A stretch of 64,000 bases of DNA, taken from the NCBI GenBank assembly GCA_039908525.1, contig JAMOAY010000026.1, positions 1-64,000 on the forward strand. The letters are read 5' to 3'. The notes beneath the pieces were generated by a model. It ran no database searches and was not told where the DNA came from. It saw only the letters and a list, made by a program, of their open reading frames with translations. Position 1 is the stretch's first letter, and every line of letters starts with the position of its first letter. The position numbers were made by a program, and so were the translations under genes. The DNA is from Magnetaquicoccus sp039908525. GTDB taxonomy: Bacteria > Pseudomonadota > Magnetococcia > Magnetococcales > Magnetaquicoccaceae. Of the stretch, positions 1 through 7,139 are shown piece by piece.

Positions 1-90
1 GCACCCCCAATCCTCTATCACACCCACCAACATCAATCACACCCATGTGATTCCTCCTTCCACCCACTTCGCTAAATTATCAGGTGTCCA

Positions 91-342
91 GTGTATCACA
101 CATCATTGTCACACAGGGTTCTGACAAACGCACGGGCGAGTTTTGACGAGTTGGCATCCAGCCCGCTGTCTGGCTCTCCACTGGCTTTGCGGAATCCAAA
201 ACTTGCTGGTATGCGAAAATGGCGCGTCAAGGATTTTGATAATTTCTTGATTTTTTATAGGCCTCGCCACGATGGCGTGTCGATCGTGCGCGTTCTCCAC
301 GCCGCACAGGACTGGAGGGGCTTGCTTGGCTCGACTCCGTAG
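91..342 (+). CDS. RelE/ParE-family toxin-like protein, N-terminally shortened
   Basis: The 83-residue product has the C-terminal half of RelE/ParE toxins: a core around MRKWRVKDFDNFLIFYRP (about residues 41-58) followed by DGVSIVRVLHAAQDW, matching the final beta strands of ParE-like mRNA or gyrase toxins. The usual first strand and helical hairpin are missing. Only about 18 unrelated residues precede the core, the start is a GTG, and an in-frame stop lies just upstream (73-75). I see no antitoxin gene beside it. The most likely reading is a degraded toxin remnant; a working short toxin is less likely. Family assignment is fairly secure, functionality is not. Confidence 0.5.
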   Translation: MYHTSLSHRVLTNARASFDELASSPLSGSPLALRNPKLAGMRKWRVKDFDNFLIFYRPRHDGVSIVRVLHAAQDWRGLLGSTP

Positions 343-475
343 GGAGCCGTCTCAGGGCTCCGTTGGCGGATTCCAGGGGGTAGCTCGACCGCTGCAACCA
401 GTACGAGGCCAATCCCCCCCGAGAGGACTGGGGTGGGGAGTATGTGCACAGTCGCAAGTAGGCCGGCACAATCGG

Positions 476-1795
476 TCACTCAAACAACCGCTTCTGCTTG
501 ACGATATAGCCCACTGGCTTCTTCTGTTTTTCCAATACACCTTTGTCGACCAGACGCTGCAGCCATGCTTTGGCCTGCGCATTGGACACATCCAGAGCGG
601 CGGCCACTTCGGTCTCTTTCATCGGCGCACTCAAGAGTTGTTGAATCGCCGCGCACGCGGCTGCAAAGAGGGTGTCGGCCGGGGTCAATTCCGGCTGCGG
701 CGATGGCTTGGCTTCGCCTGTTGGTGCTACCGCTTCTGGTGTGACCGGCGGTGGTTGCTCAGAGAGTGCCGCTGCGGTTTGCGAATCAGAAACAACATCG
801 ACATGTGCCGATGACAGTGAAAAGCCAACGTGTGGGGAGGATGTTGGCGTTGGCATCGCCGTGTTGAACACGGCCTCGAACGAATCCACGTCTGGCGGGT
901 TCGGCCAGAGAAGCGCGCCTTTCTTTCGCAAACCATCCAGTCCGGCGGAGGAGTCACCCGTCGATCGAACGAAGACCGGGATCCATTTGTGTTTGTCAAG
1001 TTGTTCGACAGCACCCGCCCAAGTGCCGCCCTTGTTGAGGTCGGAACCCATCACCAGTGAGGCGTCTGCCAATGCATAAATCAGCTTGTTTCGTTGCATG
1101 GCGTTGCCGACGTTGAACCCGGCGTTTGGGTCATAGGGCGAAATCAGTACCAGTCGGCCATCGAGCAGCAGGTTGCGGTGCTCGCGGTTCATGGCGGTCT
1201 TTTCCAGACTGTCCGCCAGCACGCTACACACTTTCCCACCCCCCTCAAGGGCACCGCGCATGGCAGCCTGATCGATACCCTTGGCCCCGCCTGACACGAG
1301 TGTCCTGCTGGCGAGGGCGGTCAATCGCCCGATGGACAGGGTGTCGTCCATCAAGGCGTCGTCCACATGGCGCGATCCGACGACAGCAAGCCCACCGGTT
1401 TCCAGCAGACCCATTGCGCCACAGCCGTAGAGCACAGCGGGCGCGTCTTCACGAAGGCGACTCTTCAGACGACGCGGATACTCAGCGTCGGCACGGCTGG
1501 CCACCCAGATGGCGCGCGCTTGCCAGCGCTCGATCGCCTGGCTCAGCAGGAATCCGCGTCCCAACAGCCTCTGCAGGCGGCTTTCGTCGATCACCGGCTG
1601 GCACGTGCGCAGGATCTCCGTTGCGTCTGGCGAGACAAGATCCGCCGGCTGACGCTGGATCTCGCGCAAATGACGGGCAAGGCGTTTGTATTCACCGGGC
1701 GAGAGCAGATCGGGTGACGCGGTGCCACGCCCGGCAATGAGTGGTGCGGTCAGCAGCAGGATTGCCTGGGTGTTGGGTGAAAGGAGTGGCATCAT
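476..1795 (-). CDS. DprA-family (SMF/Rossmann) protein, partner of the RecQ-PRTase
   Basis: A 439-residue protein with the DprA Rossmann-like fold at about residues 134-280: AVVGSRHV, SGGAKGID and a late QRNKLI motif correspond to the VGSR, SGGArGID and RN motifs of DprA/SMF. A Pro/Thr-rich linker (about 315-375) leads to a C-terminal winged helix (about 390-430), as in many DprA proteins. DprA normally loads RecA onto single-stranded DNA in transformation. Here the start codon overlaps the stop of the upstream helicase gene as ATGA (ATG 1795-1793, TGA 1794-1792), with a GGTGGGG ribosome site just upstream, so the two are translationally coupled. An upstream start (1831) is possible but would overlap far more. 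DprA-like proteins are the antitoxin in ShosTA modules, so I infer a defence role rather than competence. Confidence 0.8.
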   Translation of the reverse strand: MMPLLSPNTQAILLLTAPLIAGRGTASPDLLSPGEYKRLARHLREIQRQPADLVSPDATEILRTCQPVIDESRLQRLLGRGFLLSQAIERWQARAIWVASRADAEYPRRLKSRLREDAPAVLYGCGAMGLLETGGLAVVGSRHVDDALMDDTLSIGRLTALASRTLVSGGAKGIDQAAMRGALEGGGKVCSVLADSLEKTAMNREHRNLLLDGRLVLISPYDPNAGFNVGNAMQRNKLIYALADASLVMGSDLNKGGTWAGAVEQLDKHKWIPVFVRSTGDSSAGLDGLRKKGALLWPNPPDVDSFEAVFNTAMPTPTSSPHVGFSLSSAHVDVVSDSQTAAALSEQPPPVTPEAVAPTGEAKPSPQPELTPADTLFAAACAAIQQLLSAPMKETEVAAALDVSNAQAKAWLQRLVDKGVLEKQKKPVGYIVKQKRLFE

Positions 1796-3909
1796 GCGTC
1801 GTACCCCACCTGTGAGAGGGCCATCGGCCACACCGCGCCACTACCGTTTTTGCGGAGGAGCCACGCAGACACCGTCAGCGTCCAACGCGAATCGACCATG
1901 TCATCAACCAGGAGGAGTGGGCCGGGAGGGATGGGCTGGCCGCCAACCATTGCGAGCGAACCATCGATGTTGCGCGCCTGTTGTGTACTGTTTGCCATCG
2001 TTTTCTGTTCGGGCCTTGCGTCTGTTTTTGCGATGACTTTGTGCAACGGCAGTCCCAGCGCATCGGCCAGGCGTTGCGCGAACTCCGGTACCAATCCGGG
2101 ACGCCGCAGCGAAGGAACGCAGGTCACCCAGGTCGGGCCCGGTTGCGGATTCCACACCCGGATCATCTGCACGCACGCGGCAACGAGCTCATCGGCAAAG
2201 TGGTCATCGCGGTATTTGCCCTGTTGGACCAGGCCACCCCAGCCTGCATCGCCCCAGACGCAGAGTGCCCTGCCGGACTCGGCCTGATGGGTGGGTGCGA
2301 TGAACCCCTTGACGCCGTAGCGGGGCATTCCTCCGTCAGGCCATTTCTTTCGTGGTTCGATGGGCAGGCTGGTGCGACGCAGAAAGGCGATGGCTGCTTT
2401 GACCTGTTCGGCATCCACGGTTGCAGGCAGTGGCAGCAAGGCAGGTTCTGTGATAAGACATGGATCGCCGTCGAGTGCGCGGATCAGGAATTCCATGTGC
2501 TGACCAAACGGCAGGCTGACGTAGTCCTGCATCTGCCGGTGCTCGTCTCGCCGCAGCGCCGTGAGGCGTTCCGCTCGCTCCCAAAACGCTTCGCTCAGCC
2601 TCGCCGCCGTGAGCTGCCACTTGCTGCCCTGCCTGGCGATGGGAGTTGGCGCTTCGAGCGAGAGCAGCGCGATTGTTTTTTCGACGCGCCCTTTGCTCAG
2701 ATTGACTCGGCTCAGCAGTTCAGGGACGGACAGGCCATCGGGCTCGTCTTCCAGCGCCTTCAGAACATGGGCAACCTCCTGTCGGGTCGGGAAAGCATTC
2801 CGGATGAACCATTCGGTGATGTCAGACTCCTCCCGGCCACTGAGAAGCACCCCGTAGGCGGAGTCCAGCGCACGTCCCGCACGACCAACCTGCTGGTAGT
2901 AGGCGACCACCGACCCCGGCGTCTGGTAGTGGATGACGAACGCCAGATCGGGCTTGTCGTAGCCCATGCCCAGGGCCGTTGTGGCAACCAACGCCTTGAC
3001 CCGGTTGTTGAGCAACGCCTGTTCCAGCTGCACACGACGGTCACCGGTTTCGCCGGTGTAGGCCTCTACGTCAAAGCCTTGAATTTTCAGCCATCCTGCT
3101 ACCTGATGGGCATCACGCACCGTCAGTGTATAGATGATGCCGTGGCCTTGCAGCGTGGCGAGTTGCTCCGCCAGCCATGCAAGGCGCTCGGCCTGGCTGG
3201 GCAGGCGGATGGTTTGCAAGGAGAGCGATGCGCGATTGAGATCGCCCCGGGATACCCCGAGCCCGGGCCCGAGCACTGCAGCGAGGTCGTTCATCACTCT
3301 GTTGTTCGCCGTCGCCGTTGTGGCGAGGAGTCGAAAATGGGGCGGCAACCTTTTGACAATGCGTTCCAGCAGTCGGTAGTGAGGACGGAAGTCATGCCCC
3401 CAATCGGAAATGCAATGCGCTTCGTCGACGACCAGCATGGAAATCCGTGCGGCGATACCCGCCAACACCTCGGTGCGGAAGTGCTCGTTGGCCAGGCGTT
3501 CGGGCGAGACCAACAGGATGTCGATCTCCCCCCCGGCCAGTTCGCTCTCGACTGCCGTCCAGTCATTCATGTTGTCGGAGTTGATCGTGGCAACGCGAAC
3601 CCCCATCCGTTCTGCCGCAGCGATCTGATTGCGCATCAACGCCAGCAGCGGCGAGATCAGCAGCGCAGGGCCGGCGCCAGCCTCTCGCAGCAAGCGGGTT
3701 GCGATGAAATAGACGAAACTCTTGCCCCACCCGGTCTTTTGCACAACCAGCAGGCGGCCTTTGCCTTCGACGATATGGCGAATGGCATCCTCTTGGTCAT
3801 TGCGGAAAGTGGCACCAGCATGTCCGGAGCCGATCCGGAGAAGTTCCAGAGCGCGCTTTGGATCGTAGGTCACCTCCTGTAGGATGTTTATACGCAACCG
3901 GTCACCCAT
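1792..3909 (-). CDS. RecQ-like DNA helicase fused to a phosphoribosyltransferase-like domain
   Basis: A 705-residue protein. The N-terminal superfamily 2 helicase core shows Walker A TGWGKS (59-64), DEAH box (162-165) followed by CISDWGHDFRP, TATA, and motif VI QVGRAGR (340-346), all typical of RecQ. The usual four-cysteine zinc module is degenerate: in the corresponding region (about 471-495) only Cys484 remains. Instead of an HRDC domain the C-terminus (about 560-705) looks like a type I PRTase of the ComF kind, with VPSLRRPG near 598 and a PRPP-loop-like LLLVDDMVDSRWTL at 665-678. It is followed by a coupled dprA-like gene. carA lies 38 bp upstream on the same strand, so co-transcription is possible. 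PRTase plus DprA is the composition of ShosTA toxin-antitoxin systems; the helicase fusion is the unusual element. Confidence 0.85.
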   Translation of the reverse strand: MGDRLRINILQEVTYDPKRALELLRIGSGHAGATFRNDQEDAIRHIVEGKGRLLVVQKTGWGKSFVYFIATRLLREAGAGPALLISPLLALMRNQIAAAERMGVRVATINSDNMNDWTAVESELAGGEIDILLVSPERLANEHFRTEVLAGIAARISMLVVDEAHCISDWGHDFRPHYRLLERIVKRLPPHFRLLATTATANNRVMNDLAAVLGPGLGVSRGDLNRASLSLQTIRLPSQAERLAWLAEQLATLQGHGIIYTLTVRDAHQVAGWLKIQGFDVEAYTGETGDRRVQLEQALLNNRVKALVATTALGMGYDKPDLAFVIHYQTPGSVVAYYQQVGRAGRALDSAYGVLLSGREESDITEWFIRNAFPTRQEVAHVLKALEDEPDGLSVPELLSRVNLSKGRVEKTIALLSLEAPTPIARQGSKWQLTAARLSEAFWERAERLTALRRDEHRQMQDYVSLPFGQHMEFLIRALDGDPCLITEPALLPLPATVDAEQVKAAIAFLRRTSLPIEPRKKWPDGGMPRYGVKGFIAPTHQAESGRALCVWGDAGWGGLVQQGKYRDDHFADELVAACVQMIRVWNPQPGPTWVTCVPSLRRPGLVPEFAQRLADALGLPLHKVIAKTDARPEQKTMANSTQQARNIDGSLAMVGGQPIPPGPLLLVDDMVDSRWTLTVSAWLLRKNGSGAVWPMALSQVGYDA

Positions 3910-3947
3910 CCTCTATTGGTGGAACAGAAAAATGACCAAACCCGCCA

Positions 3948-5126
3948 TCAGAGACCGGTTTCAGCCATCATGCGCACAAAACGCCGGAAATGGGGCTGGG
4001 CGTCGTGGGGACCGGGGGAGGCCTCCGGGTGGTACTGCACGGAGAAGACCGGCCGATGGCGGTGCGCCACCCCCTCCACGGTGCCGTCAAACAGGGATTC
4101 GTGGGTCACCTTCAACACGGCGGGCAGACCCTCCCGGCGCACCATGAAACCGTGATTCTGCGCCGTCACCTCCACCCGACCGCTCTCCAGGTCCAGCACC
4201 GGATGGTTGCCCCCCCGGTGGCCGAACTTCATCTTTTCGGTGCAGGCCCCCAGGGCCAGGCAGAGCATTTGATGGCCCAGGCAGATGCCGAACAGGGGCT
4301 TGCCGCTCTCCACCAGGGTGGCGATGGTGCGAATGCCGTGGACGACCGCCTCCGGATCCCCCGGACCGTTGGAGAGGAACACCCCGTCCGGTGCCGTGGC
4401 CAGGATCTCCGCCGCCGGCGTGGTGCCGGGAAAAACCGTCAGCCGACAGCCGGCATCGACCAGGCAGCGCAAAATGTTCCGTTTCACCCCGAAATCCAGC
4501 ACCGCCACCCGGAAGGCCCCCCCCCCGGTCCGTTCCATGGCCGCCTGTGCGACGGCCCCCTGCCACAGCCCCGCCTTCCAGGCCGGCACCCCCTCCGACC
4601 AGGGGTGGACCGTCCGACAGGCCACCTCGCCGGTCAGGTCCATGCCCGCCAACCCCGGCCAGGCCCGCGCCTTGGCCACCAGACTCTCCTGCTCGAACGA
4701 CTGTGTTGACAACACCCCCCGCTGTGCCCCCCGCTCGCGCAGATGGGCCACCAGGGCCCGGGTGTCCAGCCCCTCGATGGCCGGGATGGCGTGCCGGCGC
4801 AGGAACTCCCCCAGACTCTCCCGGGAACGCCAGTTGGAGGTAACGCGCGAGGACTCCTTGATGACCAGACCACGTATCCAGGGACGCTCCGACTCCATGT
4901 CCTCCGGGTTGATGCCCACGTTGCCGATGTGGGGCGAAGTCATGGTGATGATCTGTCCGGCATACGAGGGGTCGCTCAGGATTTCCTGGTAACCGGTCAT
5001 GGAGGTGTTGAAACAGACCTCGCCCACCTGTTCCGTCGCCGCCCCCACCGAACGACCCTCAAACCGGCTGCCATCCTCCAACACCAAAACCGCCCGATCC
5101 ATCGCGTGCATCGCTCTCTTCTCCAT
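3948..5126 (-). CDS. carA: Carbamoyl-phosphate synthase small subunit
   Basis: A 392-residue CarA, the glutamine amidotransferase subunit that releases ammonia from glutamine for carbamoyl-phosphate synthesis (arginine and pyrimidine pathways). The N-terminal CPSase small-chain domain is recognisable from GEVCFNTSMTGYQEI (35-49). The class I amidotransferase domain carries the nucleophile motif LFGICLGHQ (Cys282) and the YHPEASPGPHD motif with His366 and Glu368. Length is normal. Start candidates at residues 1, 6 and 9 cannot be told apart. carB is not in the window. It sits 36 bp downstream of the double-FHA gene and 38 bp upstream of the RecQ-PRTase gene, all on the minus strand. Confidence 0.97.
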   Translation of the reverse strand: MEKRAMHAMDRAVLVLEDGSRFEGRSVGAATEQVGEVCFNTSMTGYQEILSDPSYAGQIITMTSPHIGNVGINPEDMESERPWIRGLVIKESSRVTSNWRSRESLGEFLRRHAIPAIEGLDTRALVAHLRERGAQRGVLSTQSFEQESLVAKARAWPGLAGMDLTGEVACRTVHPWSEGVPAWKAGLWQGAVAQAAMERTGGGAFRVAVLDFGVKRNILRCLVDAGCRLTVFPGTTPAAEILATAPDGVFLSNGPGDPEAVVHGIRTIATLVESGKPLFGICLGHQMLCLALGACTEKMKFGHRGGNHPVLDLESGRVEVTAQNHGFMVRREGLPAVLKVTHESLFDGTVEGVAHRHRPVFSVQYHPEASPGPHDAQPHFRRFVRMMAETGL

Positions 5127-5162
5127 CGTTGGTGAGCCGACAATTCATCCCTTCCGGTCGCC

Positions 5163-6299
5163 CTAGCGACTCTCCTGCAGACTCGAATAGAGACGTTCCG
5201 GGGCGAAAAAAACAAACAGACTCTTGCCAAAACCGATCCTGTCTCCGGCCACAATCTCCTTGACCACGAAGGGGGACAAGGGACGGTTGTTGACCGTGGT
5301 GCCGTTGGAAGAGCCCAGATCACTGAGCAGAATCTTGCCCGTCTTGATTTCAATCCGCGCATGCTGCTTGGAGATGGCCGGGTCGTTCATGCGCAGATCG
5401 GAGGAGACGGCGCGACCGATGATGAAACTCTCTTCATCGGTGTTGGAGTCGGGATTTTTGCGCAGCGGGAACATGCTGCCCGCCAGCGTGCGGGTTTTGG
5501 CCTCCAGAACGCCGGAAGAGAAGGGGGGCAGGGTCTCTTCCTCCTTCTCCTGCCAGGCCGTGGCCGGGAAAAAGGCGGAACCCACCAGGACGGGATGCTG
5601 CACCAGCTTCTTGAACTCCGCCTTGCTGACGCTTCGGCAATACTGTTTCAGGTTGATGAAATCAAAACGACCCATCGCATCGGTCAGATCCTCCAGATGG
5701 ATCGGCGGTGGTTTCTCGGCCTCGGCCTGCGCCGACAAGGCCGTCAACGCCTTGTACAACGCCGGGGGCCACAGCAGAAGAAACTGGAAACGACCCACCT
5801 TGATCCGGTCCCCGTCGCGCAACTCCACCCCCTTGCCCCACACGGGCACCCCATTGGCCTCGGTGCCATTGGTGGACAGCAGATCCTCCAGACGGTAGCT
5901 GCGCTTTTCGTAGAGGATCAGGGCATGGGCATCGGAGATGGAGTAGTCCGGGATGACGATCTCATTGCTGCTGGCGCGACCGATCCGGAACAGCTTGGTG
6001 CCGGCAATCTGATCCGCCGGCACCATCAGCGGGTAGAGACTTTCATGGATGCCTGTCTCCGGACTCTCTTCGGCGACGGAGGCGTTGTCAGGAGAGGGCC
6101 TGAAGGCCATCGTCGAGGTCTGTCGCGCTTTGGCCCGCTCCACGAATTCGCCGGCAAAGCGCCCCACCCCCAGCAGGGAAGGGCAACGGATGTTCTCCAG
6201 GAAGGCGTCCCGCCCCACCCGTTCGGCATACATCCGCACATCCGAACGCCTGACACGCCCGAACACATTGGAGAGGGATTCCAGCACCGATTTTGACAT
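5163..6299 (-). CDS. Protein with two FHA domains
   Basis: A 378-residue soluble protein with two forkhead-associated domains. FHA1 (about 103-178) has FRIGRASSNEI and STNGT; FHA2 (about 292-366) has FIIGRAVSS, SKQHARI and LGSSNGTTV, the canonical phosphothreonine-binding signature. The central segment (about 200-280) and the N-terminal 100 residues match no domain I recognise. FHA proteins bind phosphorylated partners of Ser/Thr kinases and often regulate secretion or cell-envelope assembly; no kinase gene is in the window. The gene lies between aat (27 bp upstream) and carA (36 bp downstream), suggesting one transcript. A different FHA protein is encoded at 43645-44382. Confidence 0.85.
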   Translation of the reverse strand: MSKSVLESLSNVFGRVRRSDVRMYAERVGRDAFLENIRCPSLLGVGRFAGEFVERAKARQTSTMAFRPSPDNASVAEESPETGIHESLYPLMVPADQIAGTKLFRIGRASSNEIVIPDYSISDAHALILYEKRSYRLEDLLSTNGTEANGVPVWGKGVELRDGDRIKVGRFQFLLLWPPALYKALTALSAQAEAEKPPPIHLEDLTDAMGRFDFINLKQYCRSVSKAEFKKLVQHPVLVGSAFFPATAWQEKEEETLPPFSSGVLEAKTRTLAGSMFPLRKNPDSNTDEESFIIGRAVSSDLRMNDPAISKQHARIEIKTGKILLSDLGSSNGTTVNNRPLSPFVVKEIVAGDRIGFGKSLFVFFAPERLYSSLQESR

Positions 6300-6326
6300 G
6301 TCATGCTCCTTTCCAGAGAAGAGTCT

Positions 6327-7013
6327 TCAACACCAGGGGCCGGGTTGTGTGGGCCGCTGCTGCAGGCTCTGCTGCAGTTGGGCCAGAAACTGTCGCCGGG
6401 CGATCGGTTGGGCCCCCAGACTCAGCAGATGGGTCGTGGTCATCTGGCAGTCGATCAGCGTATAGCCTTCGGCCTGCAACCGCTCCACCAAATGGGCCAG
6501 GGCCACCTTGGAGGCATCGGTATGGCGTTGGAACATCGATTCGCCAAAAAAACAGCCCCCCAGGGCCACCCCGTACAGGCCGCCGGCCAACTCCGGTTCC
6601 CCCCGGGTCGGCAACCAGCTCTCCACCGAATGGGCATAGCCCAACTGGAACAGGCGGATATAGGCTTGTTGCATGGCGGCGGTGATCCAACTCCCCTGGC
6701 TTTCACCCCGCCGACTGCAGCCCTGGATCACCTGCGGGAAGTCGCGGTCGAAGGTGACAGAAAATCTCTGACGACGCAAGGTTTTGCGCAAACTGTGGGA
6801 GAGGTGGAACGCCTTGGGGTACAGCACCAGACGGGGGTCCGGGCTCCACCACAACAGCGGCTGTCCCTCGGAGTACCAGGGGAAAATCCCCTGCGCGTAG
6901 GCGGTGATCAGGCGCTGAGGGGAGAGATCCCCGCCCACCGCCAACAGGCCATCCTCGTCGGCCAGCTCCGGGGGTGGGAAAACGGTTTGCGCCGGCAGTC
7001 GAAAAAGCGCCAT
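6327..7013 (-). CDS. aat: Leucyl/phenylalanyl-tRNA--protein transferase
   Basis: A 228-residue Aat, which adds Leu or Phe from aminoacyl-tRNA to N-terminal Arg/Lys of proteins and so marks them for ClpS/ClpAP degradation (N-end rule). Family motifs include FPPPELADEDGLLAVGGDLS near the N-terminus, AYAQGIFPWYSEGQPLLWWS and SCRR-like SRRGESQGSWI. I chose ATG 7013 over an in-frame ATG 57 bp upstream because a GGGGAG ribosome site lies 7 bp before it and the N-terminus then matches the family. It begins a minus-strand series (aat, FHA, carA, recQ-PRTase, dprA-like) and is divergent from the lapB-like gene. Confidence 0.95.
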   Translation of the reverse strand: MALFRLPAQTVFPPPELADEDGLLAVGGDLSPQRLITAYAQGIFPWYSEGQPLLWWSPDPRLVLYPKAFHLSHSLRKTLRRQRFSVTFDRDFPQVIQGCSRRGESQGSWITAAMQQAYIRLFQLGYAHSVESWLPTRGEPELAGGLYGVALGGCFFGESMFQRHTDASKVALAHLVERLQAEGYTLIDCQMTTTHLLSLGAQPIARRQFLAQLQQSLQQRPTQPGPWC

Positions 7014-7057
7014 CTCAGCTCCCCGGTTTCCCGTGCGATGGCTCTGTTCTTTTCGGT

Positions 7058-7086
7058 TTGCAGTGTACACGGTGATTTGTTAGCAT
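7058..7086 (+). promoter_or_regulatory. Putative sigma-70 promoter for the LapB-LapC-like operon
   Basis: TTGCAG (7058-7063), a 17 bp spacer, then TAGCAT (7081-7086) lie in the 126 bp divergent region between aat and the LapB-like gene, about 50 bp upstream of the chosen ATG. The match to the consensus is moderate and is judged by eye only. Confidence 0.35.
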
Positions 7087-7139
7087 GACCGGTCCCGGTT
7101 GTGTGTCCACACCCATACTCCATCCAAAGACCATCCCGC

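Noticed and set aside
1981..3882. Plus-strand open frame of 633 codons opposite the RecQ-PRTase gene
   Set aside because: No domain or ribosome site; all helicase motifs are on the minus strand.
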